A stretch of DNA of 64,000 nt from Neobacillus sp. CF12 (GCF_030348765.1 NZ_JAUCEU010000007.1:1048501-1112500); one strand, 5' to 3'. Counted from the stretch's first letter, positions 8,363 through 17,303 are shown. Translations and numbers: made by a program. Notes: generated by a model from the letters alone, not told the origin.

Positions 8363-8363
8363 A

Positions 8364-9074
8364 CTATGACACGTTCCTATTTTCCCTTTTCATCAATATC
8401 CCCATAGGTATATAGGTGATGATAAATACAAAGATACCAACGATTTCAAGGTTAATATAGTACATAATTCCACTGCCGAAAAATGATAATAATGTTTCTG
8501 TTTCCGATGGGCTTGCTAAAAAGAAAAAGTTTGTGTCTAGCCAGATATTTAGGAAAAATACAGGTACCGCTATCACATTCAATGTGAGAAAACTGGTGAT
8601 AACGGCTTTTCGCGGAACTCTGTACCCTTCAAAGAGGATAAAATACAGGACGGCTAACGGAATGGCTGAATGATGAAGGAAATATTTTAAGAAACGAAAA
8701 TGAGGAAATTGGTAGACGATATCAGGTGTAACCATACTTAATATGGCTGGTAGGAGACCAATAAAAAATAACAAATTAAATACTTTTTGATTCGGTTTCA
8801 AAAATAAATACAAGGATAAAAATGTACTTAGTGAGCAGAGCTGCAGAGGAAGATCAGCCACTTCCCATTGGTTGGTAAGTATTAACCATAAATGAAAGGA
8901 AACTTCACAAACAATCAAAGTAATGAATAATGTCCATTTTACTATATGCTGGTATGAAGAAAGCTTCTTTCTGTAAAATACGAATAAGAAACACGTCAAA
9001 AAGAAGAGAATCAATGTAACAATATGATCCATTGAAAGAAAGCTGAAACCCTGCATTCCCGTAACAGAAAACAT
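8364..9074 (-). CDS. YwaF/TIGR02206-family integral membrane protein
   Basis: A 236-residue protein with seven or so hydrophobic segments and family-typical features: WEVADLPLQLCSLSTFLSLY in the middle, FPHFRFLKYFLHHSAIPLAVLYF after it, and a C-terminal helix followed by a short basic tail. This is the bacterial YwaF group (TIGR02206), distantly like eukaryotic TMEM164. Function is unknown in bacteria. Start ATG 9074 follows AAAGAGGTGTTGAC. It stands alone, with the minisatellite directly after its stop. Confidence 0.8.
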   Translation of the reverse strand: MFSVTGMQGFSFLSMDHIVTLILFFLTCFLFVFYRKKLSSYQHIVKWTLFITLIVCEVSFHLWLILTNQWEVADLPLQLCSLSTFLSLYLFLKPNQKVFNLLFFIGLLPAILSMVTPDIVYQFPHFRFLKYFLHHSAIPLAVLYFILFEGYRVPRKAVITSFLTLNVIAVPVFFLNIWLDTNFFFLASPSETETLLSFFGSGIMYYINLEIVGIFVFIITYIPMGILMKRENRNVS

Positions 9075-9169
9075 GATGTCAACACCTCTTTTTGGGATGG
9101 TTTAAAACAGTATATTCAACTTTAATACTTTGTATTCTAGAGTCCCACCTAAGATTAGAGCATAAAAAC

Positions 9170-9212
9170 AAGTGCCAGGCACCTTCCGGATTAACAGGTG
9201 CCTGGCACTTTT
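9170..9212. terminator. Perfect 14-bp hairpin of the GTGCCTGGCAC repeat family
   Basis: AAGTGCCAGGCACC (9170-9183) pairs perfectly with GGTGCCTGGCACTT (9197-9210), followed by TTCTTA. It lies just beyond the stop of the esterase pseudogene and can act as its terminator. It belongs to a family of related palindromes found at several intergenic sites in the window. Confidence 0.7.
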
Positions 9213-9235
9213 CTTACTTTACACAATTAATATTA

Positions 9236-10724
9236 TTAAGATTTCATCATCATAGCTGCCTGTTCCCATATTATCCGCTCTTCCCGGTTTGGATCTTTCA
9301 CTACTGCACTCTCTATGTTAAAAATCATGATTGAACGTTCATTCATGTCATACTTCGGCCATTCAGGAAGGTTTTCTGTATTTGGATTACCGTTTCGCGC
9401 AAAGTTTATCCATGCCTGATGCATTTGATTTGCTAGCAATTGTCTTTCTGGAGAAGACCCGGTGAAATTTTCTGTATTTAGCGTATTAAGTGTATTAAAA
9501 ACAAATGGAATTTCTAACGCATGCGTTGATTTTAGTGCACCGCCAAATACCGGTGTTTCCCAGTCAAACCGATACATCCAAACAGGAGTACCTTGGTTAA
9601 CCTGAAGCTCGGTTAATTTTAATGCAGGACCCGTAAAGATACTCATGGTTAACAATTTATTAAAAAGATCTTGGTTTAGCTGCCCTTTATTTGACATTGA
9701 AATCAACGGCAATAATGGCCCAAATGTTTTTCAAAAATCTGTCTAACCTTTGTTTCATCGGCATTTTTCCACTCAGGATCAAAGACACTGAAAATATTGT
9801 ATTCATCCTTGTTTGTACCAATTAAAATAGAGACATCCTTTGCTGATCCTTCCGCAATTGCCTCTTCTGGATGTTTCGGAAGTGATACACCATCGATTAC
9901 TGGGCCTAAACTCATCGGAGGAACCAGGTCGGAAGCTTGAATTAACTGTTCAACTGGCAATTCCTCTAATTTTGAAAGATTCGTTGGTTCTACTTGTAAG
10001 GCAGCTAATAGATGACCCGCAACTTTTGTTGCTTTCTCAGATGAATGTACATTTGCTGCGGCACCACTTTGTAAGATTGCTTTATGAAAAAGACCTTGTG
10101 CTGAAGGGAATCCTAGCAACACACCTATGCTCATAGCCCCTGCGGATTCTCCAAATACTGTTACATTATTCGGATCCCCGCCAAATGCTGCGATGTTATC
10201 TTGTACCCATTGCAAAGCAGCAACCTGATCCAGAATACCGCAATTCCCAGAAGTCGCGTATTCTGCACCGCCAATTTCTCCGAGATGAAGAAAGCCAAAA
10301 TCCCTAGTCGGTAATTAATCGTAACGACGACAACATCACCTTGAGCAGCAAACGACGCACCGTCATACCAAGTGCTTGATCCTGATCCCGATACAAATGC
10401 TCCACCGTGAATCCAAACCATTACTGGCCGTTTTTTATCATCTGCTCCTGGCGACCAGACATTTAAGTACAGACAATCCTCGTTCATATTGGAGATATCA
10501 TTTCCAAAAAACTCCATTATTTCTCTTTGTGATTGCGGGGCAACAGGTGAGAATGAAGTTTCTTTACGAATTCCTTCCCAAGAATCGGGCAGCTCTGGAG
10601 CCCGAAAGCGAAGAGATCCAACTGGAGGCTTTGCATATGGTATCCCCTTCCAAGCAAATACACCAGCATCGATTTTTTCTCCTTGTAGTTTACCGTAAGC
10701 GCTTCCAACAATTGTGTTAGACAT
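9236..10724 (-). pseudogene. Carboxylesterase (type B, p-nitrobenzyl esterase-like), two frameshifts
   Basis: Reading across three frames reconstructs one alpha/beta-hydrolase of about 495 residues: MSNTIVGSAYGKLQGEK with WKGIPYAKPPVG, the oxyanion segment PVMVWIHGGAF, the nucleophile elbow [10 protein letters not shown], and the C-terminal part ending WEQAAMMMKS. The first break is near 10295, where the frame after NYRLGIL needs one extra G. Past it the expected [20 protein letters not shown] is readable in the next frame. The second is near 9725-9731 in an A run, between RQIFEK and [12 protein letters not shown]. Both breaks are single-base losses in short homopolymers, so decay and sequencing error are both possible. 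Start ATG 10724 has AGGAG 7 bases upstream. Confidence 0.85.
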
Positions 10725-10881
10725 ATTCCTACTCCTCTCCATATTAAAATCTACTAACAAGACAAACCGTTCTATGATGCCATTTAAAAGTATTCGTGAA
10801 GGAATAGAAGTTTTCCTGTTATTTACATAGAATTTTCGAATCTTTAAAAAATAAATTTGAACTGCAAAAATAGCAACGAGA

Positions 10882-10916
10882 CACCATCCAAAATTAGATG
10901 GTGCCTGGCACTTTAA
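10882..10916 (-). terminator. Hairpin after the NadR-like gene
   Basis: CACCATC (10882-10888) pairs with GATGGTG (10897-10903), directly followed by CCTGGCACTTT. It is a partial member of the GTGCCTGGCAC palindrome family and abuts the stop codon of the NadR-like gene. Confidence 0.5.
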
Positions 10917-11939
10917 CTAGTAAGCTAGTAACTCTTCTATCATTTTTATTGCACCATTAAGCCGGTTCACATAATCGCCGCTCAAGATTTTATAGTCAAT
11001 GTTATGATTATCTAATAACAACTTTAAGTGCTGATTGTTTTGGTCTCTTATGGTATCCTCACCATGAACGCGCAGCCCATCATCGACCCATTTAACATCA
11101 GGTTCAAGGTAGAGCCAAAGATCGTAATCTTGTAGTTTAGCAATTTCATCCAGAACCGTTTGATGTTCGTTGTTATAGAGATTAGAGTAAAATTGTGTAA
11201 CAATCGCTTCTGTATCGATAAAAACAACCTTATTTGCTTTTTCAATCGCTTTCATCTCTTCCAACTTATGACCATAGGCAATTTTATGATAATCTTCCTT
11301 CGTGATGATTCCCTCGCATCCGCCTATCTCTTCACATATGATCCGGCCATATTCTTCCACATAGGTTGTATTGTATATTTTTGCGAGGTTTCTCGTCAGG
11401 GTTGATTTTCCGCAACTTTCTGTTCCCACTACCACCACCTTTTTTATAAAATAAGGTTTAACGAAGTCAGGTATGAAGTGCCAATGATGAAAAACACCCT
11501 CTTTGCGAATTGCTGTCGCCGAGATGTTTACATGCTCTCGGGAAGGATCAACGAGGACATGTTTTGCCGCTGGATAAAGTTCATTAAAAATACAGTTATA
11601 CTCATATTCCGAACTAAACACGTAATCTATCGGCTTACCGATTGCCTTTTTAATCAGTTGAGCTCCCTCATTCCAATCGTAATCATCATTTCCATGATGA
11701 TCTTCAATGGACAGCACTTTTACATGTGGCATATCTTTCGATAACTGAGAAAGCCAGCGTAAACGTATTTGGGCTGGAATGTACTCCATCTTTGTATCCA
11801 GACAATGTTCCTTGTCACGTCTTTCACTATGTGATAACACAACATACAGTTCATCCACGATTGATGATGCATGAACAATTGCATACACATGACCAAGATG
11901 CAGGGGCAGAAACTTACCGCCAATAAAACCAACACTCAT
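10917..11939 (-). CDS. nadR: NadR-type NMN adenylyltransferase / ribosylnicotinamide kinase
   Basis: Bifunctional cytoplasmic enzyme of NAD salvage: it phosphorylates nicotinamide riboside and adenylates NMN to NAD. The N-terminal nucleotidyltransferase domain starts GFIGGKFLPLHLGHVYAI (the (H/T)xGH motif as HLGH) and includes ISATAIRKEG. The C-terminal kinase domain begins near residue 168 with VVVVGTESCGKSTLTRNLA (P-loop). At 340 residues it lacks the N-terminal helix-turn-helix of enterobacterial NadR, so it is the non-regulatory form. It directly follows pnuC, whose product imports nicotinamide riboside. ATG 11939 has GAGGTGG 5 bases upstream. Confidence 0.92.
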   Translation of the reverse strand: MSVGFIGGKFLPLHLGHVYAIVHASSIVDELYVVLSHSERRDKEHCLDTKMEYIPAQIRLRWLSQLSKDMPHVKVLSIEDHHGNDDYDWNEGAQLIKKAIGKPIDYVFSSEYEYNCIFNELYPAAKHVLVDPSREHVNISATAIRKEGVFHHWHFIPDFVKPYFIKKVVVVGTESCGKSTLTRNLAKIYNTTYVEEYGRIICEEIGGCEGIITKEDYHKIAYGHKLEEMKAIEKANKVVFIDTEAIVTQFYSNLYNNEHQTVLDEIAKLQDYDLWLYLEPDVKWVDDGLRVHGEDTIRDQNNQHLKLLLDNHNIDYKILSGDYVNRLNGAIKMIEELLAY

Positions 11940-12635
11940 TTAAACCACCTCATGATTTTGTTTACTATAAAGTTTTCGCCAGTTGATATACCCATAAACG
12001 CTGTTGACGAGGAATGCGGACCACATAACTAACATCGAAAAATCATTGCCACCTTGCGAGATTAGTGCACTTAGCCAAAGGAAAATCGATAAGACATTGA
12101 CTGAAATCCAGAGTAACCATTGTTCTGCAAATCGTTTTAACATCATGATTTGTGCTCCAATTGACAATACATTTGTCGCTGAATCTGTCCACACATTGTT
12201 ACCGCCTAAGTATTTCAAGAAAAACCCATATCCAATTGTAAGAATGACGATCGATACCACAGTATAAAACCAGCCTGTTTTTGTGAGGCGTTTAACTTTA
12301 ACATCTTCACCTTTTACACCATGCTCGGTTTTGTTCTTTTTCCACAAATAAATTCCGATGAACTGTACTGGAAAGTAAAACAGTGCATTTAACATAACTT
12401 CTCCGTAAAGACCATACCCATAAGCAATATAAGCATATGTTAACGTTTGGACGATCCCAAAATAATAGTTTGATATTTTCCCCTTTGCTACTAATACAAC
12501 GCAAAGCATTCCAGTTATAGATGAAATCAAGCCAATAAGTGAGTCTGCCCAAGCAATGAATAAATAGATGTTAACGAGTGTAAATGTTAAAAGCCAGCCA
12601 ATCTCAAACCGCGTCCAATTCTTAAATATCCCCAT
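11940..12635 (-). CDS. pnuC: Nicotinamide riboside transporter PnuC
   Basis: A 231-residue membrane protein of the PnuC family (SWEET-like fold), with hydrophobic segments throughout. Family signatures are SLIGLISSITGMLCVVLVAKGKISNY, FGIVQTLTYAYIAYGYGLYGEVMLNALFYFPVQFIG, and WLLWISVNVLSIFLW near the C-terminus (the aromatic/Asn substrate region). It facilitates diffusion of nicotinamide riboside, which is trapped by the kinase domain of the neighbouring NadR-type enzyme. Gene spacing (15 bases after the Nudix gene, abutting nadR) indicates one operon. ATG 12635 follows GGGGAGAGG. Confidence 0.92.
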   Translation of the reverse strand: MGIFKNWTRFEIGWLLTFTLVNIYLFIAWADSLIGLISSITGMLCVVLVAKGKISNYYFGIVQTLTYAYIAYGYGLYGEVMLNALFYFPVQFIGIYLWKKNKTEHGVKGEDVKVKRLTKTGWFYTVVSIVILTIGYGFFLKYLGGNNVWTDSATNVLSIGAQIMMLKRFAEQWLLWISVNVLSIFLWLSALISQGGNDFSMLVMWSAFLVNSVYGYINWRKLYSKQNHEVV

Positions 12636-12649
12636 CTGTTCCTCTCCCC

Positions 12650-13420
12650 TTAACCTTTTAGTTTATTTTTATAAACGGAAACAATCGGTTGAAAATCATT
12701 AAAACGATAGAGCTGTGCAGGTGTTTTTGAATAGGCATTTGATTTCTTTGGCTTACCGTTTTCTGTAACAGCTTCAATAAATGGCAATGTTGGTGCTTTT
12801 CTAAAAAAAGCTGCATCCGATGAAATGGATGGATCATCCAAAACCGTTAATAAAACTCCTTGCAGTTCTGAAAGGACAAACTCTTCTGGAAGAAAATGTT
12901 TGGCAAGGGTAGTGAGGGCCATATCCTTTTTAATAAACCAGAGTGCATCATCCATTATTATTCGGTGGTCAAAGGCTAGATTAAGCGCTAGCGCCTCTTC
13001 CATCGTAAACAGTTGAATGTCGGAAGCGTCATATGTGGTTTGCCGATTCTTTAATGCGGCTTCATTTGCAATGACGTAATGAGCATTTGAAATAATCCAA
13101 CCTCTTTTGTCTCGACTGTGGGAATCGTAGACACCGAAATGCTTCATTCGCAGTCCATCTACCCCCGTTTCCTCAAGCAGCCTACGTTCCGCTGCTTGAA
13201 ACGCAGTCTCATCAGGGTGAACAAATCCCCCTGGTAATGCCCACTTCCCTGCTTCAATATTTGGATTGCCTTCATGATCCTGTTCACTTCGTTTAATCAG
13301 CATGATTTTTAATTTTTTGATTGGAGGCTTATACTCTCCGTTACTTTCAGACGTGATGGTAAAGACCGCTATATCACTGGTATATCCATCAGGGGTTGTA
13401 AATTTATCTTTCCATTCCAT
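12650..13420 (-). CDS. NrtR-like Nudix transcriptional regulator of NAD metabolism
   Basis: About 256 residues: an N-terminal Nudix domain and a C-terminal winged-helix region (LPEEFVLSELQGVLLTVL onward) as in NrtR repressors. The Nudix box reads GFVHPDETAFQAAERRLLEETG. The usual catalytic pair RE is RR here, so the box is degenerate, as in many NrtR proteins that sense ADP-ribose or NAD but do not hydrolyse it. The first gene before pnuC and nadR, it probably controls its own operon through a palindrome just upstream. ATG 13420 is chosen over the earlier in-frame ATG 13444 because AAAGGAGTG lies 6 bases upstream. A catalytically active ADP-ribose pyrophosphatase is the alternative. Confidence 0.75.
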   Translation of the reverse strand: MEWKDKFTTPDGYTSDIAVFTITSESNGEYKPPIKKLKIMLIKRSEQDHEGNPNIEAGKWALPGGFVHPDETAFQAAERRLLEETGVDGLRMKHFGVYDSHSRDKRGWIISNAHYVIANEAALKNRQTTYDASDIQLFTMEEALALNLAFDHRIIMDDALWFIKKDMALTTLAKHFLPEEFVLSELQGVLLTVLDDPSISSDAAFFRKAPTLPFIEAVTENGKPKKSNAYSKTPAQLYRFNDFQPIVSVYKNKLKG

Positions 13421-13436
13421 TTTCGTCACTCCTTTA

Positions 13437-13492
13437 ATTAACAATTTGTTAATCGTTAATTAAAATATATTCCAGTAATTGCTTTTCGTCAA
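13437..13492 (-). promoter_or_regulatory. Promoter with palindromic operator of the NAD salvage operon
   Basis: On the minus strand TTGACG (13487-13492) and TATATT (13464-13469) are separated by exactly 17 bases. Downstream of the -10 box lies a perfect 17-base palindrome, ATTAACAA-T-TTGTTAAT (13437-13453), with a further related half-site TTAATTAACG beside it. The position over the start of transcription fits a repressor site, most likely for the NrtR-like product. Confidence 0.7.
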
Positions 13493-13566
13493 GAATTTTC
13501 TGATATTTGTATCAAAAAATAGGCGAATATCATAAGATGTAGTCTTCCCAGAAAAAGGAGGTTTTC

Positions 13567-13695
13567 ATGATGAGTTCGGAATACGGAGTAGGTATAAGTT
13601 TACCTTTATTGTTAATCTTGTTTATCCTGTTAATTATAGTTGGTGCAGTTTTTTGGTGTTATGATGATGGATGTTATAGTGACAGCAATTATTGA
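13567..13695 (+). CDS. Small YjcZ-like sporulation membrane protein (42 aa)
   Basis: ATG 13567 is preceded by AAAGGAGG at 6-7 bases and opens a 42-residue frame. It encodes MSSEYGVGIS, a hydrophobic helix LPLLLILFILLIIVGAVFWC, and a polar tail CYDDGCYSDSNY. Small YjcZ/SscA-type proteins of Bacillus spores have the same build: a glycine-rich head, one helix ending in Cys, and a short tail. A strong terminator follows at 13771. Assignment rests on build only. Confidence 0.65.
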   Translation: MMSSEYGVGISLPLLLILFILLIIVGAVFWCYDDGCYSDSNY

Positions 13696-13770
13696 AGCTG
13701 AAGTCCTTGGGTTTAGATTTACGATCGCAAAATGACAAATTAGATGATTCGTTATTGCACTTTCATGGAA

Positions 13771-13806
13771 AATAGCCTAGGGGCTTATCACCCTAGGCTA
13801 TTCGTA
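13771..13806 (+). terminator. Terminator after the small YjcZ-like gene
   Basis: Perfect 12-bp stem AATAGCCTAGGG/CCCTAGGCTATT with an 8-base loop. The following T run is weak (CGTATTATG), but the stem is very stable. Confidence 0.65.
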
Positions 13807-13904
13807 TTATGGCTACTTATAGTAAGATTTTCACAAGTAATTCCGCTTACTGAATATACTTAGTATTGTGTTAATTTGGTAGTCAATGAAAAGGAGTCGT
13901 TATT

Positions 13905-14522
13905 ATGAATGAGCAGCTAAGTAACGAGGTGGTCAAGGGAACGGGTACAAATCGCTGGGCTAGGATCATTCGAATTTTAGGTATTGGTTTTATGGCTGCT
14001 GTTTTTGCAGGGATTATTTTTGGTCTTTTATTGCGGTTAGTTATGGGAATCATTGCAATGTTCTTCCCTCATTTAGCAACTGGGTTTACAGTTGGTGGGA
14101 CTCTTATGTTAGTGATCCTTGGTATTGCTGTCACCTTAGCCAACAGTATTGTTTACACCACTTTTTTTCAAAGATCAAGAAAAAGCTGAGTACAAAAAGG
14201 CTTATATTTTGGATTGTTGAGTCTTCTGATTTATGGTACTCCTTTGTTTTTGTCTAATCCCAACAACGAATTATTTGGACCCCAAGCCCCATTGGGTGTA
14301 GCCTTATTTTCTGCATTATTCTTTATTGGTGCTCTCATTCTTGTCTATTTCATCGATAAAATTTCTAGATGGGTCGATCATTCGCATCGAAGGTTGAGAC
14401 TTTCTTATCTAAGTTTTGCTCTTCTTGTCATACCTGCAATCGTCATGCTGGTCAATATTATCGCTGAGATTTTTTACGAAATACTTCCGAAAATTATAAC
14501 GAATCTTTCTCAGTTATTGTAA
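13905..14522 (+). pseudogene. Membrane protein interrupted by an in-frame TGA
   Basis: ATG 13905 (preceded by AAAAGGAG) opens a 94-residue frame with two hydrophobic helices that stops at TGA 14187-14189. The same frame then stays open for 110 codons to TAA 14520-14522, reading VQKGLYFGLLSLLIYGTPLFLS with three more helices. The second part has no good ribosome site (nearest TTG 14214). Together they look like one five-helix protein of about 205 residues broken by a nonsense mutation. The alternative is two separate small proteins. No family was recognised. Confidence 0.55.
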
Positions 14523-14530
14523 AAGTAAGA

Positions 14531-14577
14531 AAAGCCGACTCCTCTATCAATAATCAAGAAAGAGGGTCGGCTTTTTA
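14531..14577 (+). terminator. Terminator after the split membrane protein
   Basis: AAAGCCGAC-T-CCTCT pairs with AGAGG-GTCGGCTTT (one bulged base), followed by TTTATAT. It is oriented for the plus-strand gene and may also end the convergent DoxX gene. Confidence 0.65.
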
Positions 14578-14591
14578 TATACTGATATTTT

Positions 14592-14966
14592 TTACCAAGT
14601 CCAATTTGTGATGGAGAGTAACATTAAAGCAGCTGCGGCTAATGCAATATTCTTTAGGAATTGATTCATTTCGCCTACTTTTGCATTCTGATCTGTTTCT
14701 TTCCAGAAATTATGCATTATGAAAGCTGAAACCACTAGGAATATTACTAATAAATACAGTCCCCATTCTATCCAATATGACGTAAGGATACTCAATCCAC
14801 CTGCTAGGAGCATTAATCCAGTTACCACTACCGATAGTCCTGGTGCTGGTACCTTCTTATAGGACGCATATTGCTTTAAACCTTGAAATTGGATGAAATG
14901 ATTTAGACCTGAATAAGCAAAATAAAGACCAAATACCGCCCGACCAACCAGCCATAGCCAATCCAT
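14592..14966 (-). CDS. DoxX-family membrane protein
   Basis: A 124-residue four-helix protein. The DoxX hallmark is at the start: VGRAVFGLYFAYSGLNHFIQF, then GLSVVVTGLMLLAGGLSILT and an acidic/polar C-terminal segment MHNFWKETDQNAKVGEMNQFLKN before the last helix. DoxX proteins are small membrane proteins often linked to thiol or quinone redox stress; the exact role here is unknown. It is a single-gene unit whose stop lies 15 bases from the preceding terminator. Confidence 0.8.
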   Translation of the reverse strand: MDWLWLVGRAVFGLYFAYSGLNHFIQFQGLKQYASYKKVPAPGLSVVVTGLMLLAGGLSILTSYWIEWGLYLLVIFLVVSAFIMHNFWKETDQNAKVGEMNQFLKNIALAAAALMLLSITNWTW

Positions 14967-15055
14967 TCAGACATCATCCTTTCATGAGGTTAGTTACTTT
15001 CTTTATACATATATACTTTTAATTTAAGAATATTCCGTCTTTTTTGAAAAAGAAA

Positions 15056-15085
15056 ACACGAAGCAACTTGGAGCTCGTGGTTTCT
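15056..15085 (-). terminator. Probable terminator of the gerA operon
   Basis: A short stem CACGA/TCGTG with a 12-13-base loop that contains a GAGCTC element, followed on the minus strand by TTTTCTTTTTC. It lies about 15 bases after the gerAC-type stop codon. Confidence 0.45.
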
Positions 15086-15096
15086 AACTTCAATTG

Positions 15097-16206
15097 TTAC
15101 ATGACAATTCCGTGTTTGATAATTTCAGCTTCGACAACTGTATTAAACTTAATATTCTTAAAATAATCCTTCTTATCTAGAACTTCCCAGGTTTTGGGGT
15201 GAAACGCGATCAGTCTCCTCCCAATTCCAAATGCGTCACAATTCGCCTGCTGTAATTTTGTAATAACCTGTTTCGCGTCTTCTGTAAGCTCTTTTGATAA
15301 TAACTTATTTAGACGATCTATATCCTCTGGAACATCCCCCTTTGGGTACTCTTCAACGCTTATCTTTACATCTAAATTTATCGAAACAGATACCTCTCTA
15401 TCTTTTACTTGAACCTTTAATTTTCTTTTCATATTTTGGACATTAAAGGAAATATAATTATTTAATTCGGCTTGCTCATCATTATTTACTTGTTTTGTAA
15501 ATCGAGCGTTCTTTCCTTTTTTGTTATTCAATAAAAGCAGGAGGGTTGATTCTTGCGGCGGTAATTTTCCTGAATATTTTTTTTCATTCATTAGGGCTAG
15601 TCCTACAACCACTGCGCTTTTCTTATTATTCATTTTAAGGTGTGGAAGGACGATATCTTCTCCGGGATCAATCATTTCTGAAGCAAGCGTCTGGATCGTT
15701 TGATTCGGAATGATCGAGTTTTCTTCTGCGCTTATTAGAGCGTCTTGTATATATTCGCTTACGTTTGTCTCATGTTTTGGTTTAATACCAAGCAGATTAA
15801 TTGCCTCACCTTCCACAATCCCTAGTGTAGCCCCCAGTGAATTTCGCGGATCTCTCCAAATGACATCTAATGAAGAATAAATACCGGTACCAGCAATACG
15901 TTCGCCGAACAGGATCAGTTTATTCTTAGATGTATCTAATATTCCAGATATTTCTCTGTCGATTTTCAGACGGCTATCCCTCGGTGTATGACCGCTAGCA
16001 GAAAATGTTTCGCTTTTCACCGAGGCTTGCGGACCCCCGGAGGACTCCTCAATTACGGGGATGGAAACCCCTAATAAAAGTTCCTCTTTCGGTGTTAAAT
16101 CAAAACTTAAAATCTGCACCAATACCGCATTCTTCATCAGGTGCTGGTCCCAGCACCCAGTAAGTAATAAACATAGAACTGCCAAGATAGGCTGTTTTCC
16201 TTTCAT
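15097..16206 (-). CDS. gerAC: Spore germination lipoprotein, GerAC type
   Basis: Ger(x)C-family subunit of a nutrient germinant receptor, anchored to the outer face of the spore inner membrane. Residues 1-17 are a lipoprotein signal, with lipobox LLTGC and Cys18 followed by WDQ, the usual start of mature GerAC proteins. Typical blocks include LVQILSFDLTPKEELLLGVSIPV, VIWRDPRNSLGATLGIVEG and the C-terminal DAFGIGRRLIAFHPKTWE. At 369 residues it is full length. It overlaps the GerAB gene by 4 bases (ATGA). The A/B/C order and tight overlaps show one operon; the germinant cannot be told from sequence. Confidence 0.93.
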   Translation of the reverse strand: MKGKQPILAVLCLLLTGCWDQHLMKNAVLVQILSFDLTPKEELLLGVSIPVIEESSGGPQASVKSETFSASGHTPRDSRLKIDREISGILDTSKNKLILFGERIAGTGIYSSLDVIWRDPRNSLGATLGIVEGEAINLLGIKPKHETNVSEYIQDALISAEENSIIPNQTIQTLASEMIDPGEDIVLPHLKMNNKKSAVVVGLALMNEKKYSGKLPPQESTLLLLLNNKKGKNARFTKQVNNDEQAELNNYISFNVQNMKRKLKVQVKDREVSVSINLDVKISVEEYPKGDVPEDIDRLNKLLSKELTEDAKQVITKLQQANCDAFGIGRRLIAFHPKTWEVLDKKDYFKNIKFNTVVEAEIIKHGIVM

Positions 16207-17303
16207 GCCTTATTCACCGCTTCTTTTTTCGATAAAATAAACGAAAGAATTAATAGAATTACAGGTATAATGACAATAAAAATATAGTGCGTGGGCCCTA
16301 GAAACTGATTAAAATTTTCAAAGTCTTTTCCTTGATCAGGGATAAGAGCCAAAACCAAATAGATCCCGGCAACAACTGGAAGAAAGCGGGCATAGTGTTT
16401 TTTTCGAACAAGGCTGGCCAACCCCATTGACGATAATAATAACCAGTTTGCTATCGAAGTAGCAACGATGACCAGCCAGAGCGATAAGAAAAATAAATCC
16501 GTCCTTTCGAGAACCTGGAACGAATAAGCTTTAATCATATACAATAATGGCTCTGGAGTCAGTCCTATATCCACATTAGGTTCGAAATAGACAATACTTG
16601 CCATCACCATAAAGGTATAAAAGATTGTGACAAATATGTTTGCTGTAGTGATGGCGACGAGCTTGTCTTTTCCGGAAGATTGAACATATGGATGGATAAA
16701 GAGAAAAAGTTCAAAGCCCAACATCGAGAAGGCTGCTTCTTTTGAACCTTTCAATATCGTTGAAATGCTATGATCCCCTATTGGAAAGATATACAATAAG
16801 TTCGCATCTTTCATGGAATACGAAATCAACACTACTAATACAATCAGAATTGGCGATACCAGTACATAGAATCTTGCTATACTGGTTAAACCCTCACTGA
16901 CGATGTAAATGCAGGTTAGTAGCATTAAAAGCATGGTGATCCAATTTGGGGTACTCGGCAAAATCCATTTATCGATAATGTCACTATATCTTGCTAGAAC
17001 TAAGCTCCCTGTTACCATAAAATACAAAGCATAACAAAAAATAAATAATTTCCCGAAAGCTTTCCCTAGTAATTTCGGCAGGATTTGATACAGTGAAAGG
17101 TCAGGAAATCTTCTGCAGAGTCCCCAAATGACGAAAATAATCGCCTGTGAAAATACTCCTGCTATTATGGTAGAAATCCAGCCATCCTGTTTTGCTATTG
17201 ATGCCACATCATGTGGCAACGATAATATTCCAACACCAATTTGAGCCTGGATAATCATGAATACTAGCTGTTTATTTGTGATTCTATTCGCGGTTGGTTT
17301 CAT
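16203..17303 (-). CDS. gerAB: Spore germination permease subunit, GerAB type
   Basis: A 366-residue membrane protein of the APC superfamily (spore_permease) with about ten helices. It starts with the conserved ITNKQLVFMIIQAQIGVGILSLP and includes WGLCRRFPDLSLYQILPKLLGK and FSMLGFELFLFIHPYV. GerAB subunits bind the germinant in the receptor complex with GerAA and GerAC. It overlaps gerAA by 20 bases and gerAC by 4. The start at 17303 lies inside the gerAA end and follows GGGTGGAAG. Confidence 0.93.
   Translation of the reverse strand: MKPTANRITNKQLVFMIIQAQIGVGILSLPHDVASIAKQDGWISTIIAGVFSQAIIFVIWGLCRRFPDLSLYQILPKLLGKAFGKLFIFCYALYFMVTGSLVLARYSDIIDKWILPSTPNWITMLLMLLTCIYIVSEGLTSIARFYVLVSPILIVLVVLISYSMKDANLLYIFPIGDHSISTILKGSKEAAFSMLGFELFLFIHPYVQSSGKDKLVAITTANIFVTIFYTFMVMASIVYFEPNVDIGLTPEPLLYMIKAYSFQVLERTDLFFLSLWLVIVATSIANWLLLSSMGLASLVRKKHYARFLPVVAGIYLVLALIPDQGKDFENFNQFLGPTHYIFIVIIPVILLILSFILSKKEAVNKA

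Larger units (their letters stand above)
7662..8363. other. 700-base intergenic region with control sites and repeats
   Basis: It contains the PurR-type boxes, a hairpin (7808-7836), a GGTGCCTGGCACC palindrome (8092-8104), a strong hairpin (8118-8141) and the 21-bp minisatellite (8151-8362). Between 7890 and 7990 the plus strand has a short open frame ending in RASPYASLDKVYNMYDSIKF and a stop. It has no visible start and could be the tail of a decayed gene, which I could not identify. Confidence 0.5.

Noticed and set aside
9170..9210. Inverted repeat as the end of an insertion sequence
   Set aside because: No transposase or target duplication nearby; similar hairpins occur at gene ends, so a terminator or REP-like role fits better.
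9703..10215. Treating the esterase pieces as three separate genes
   Set aside because: The pieces join into one carboxylesterase when two single-base shifts are allowed, and the inner pieces lack ribosome sites.
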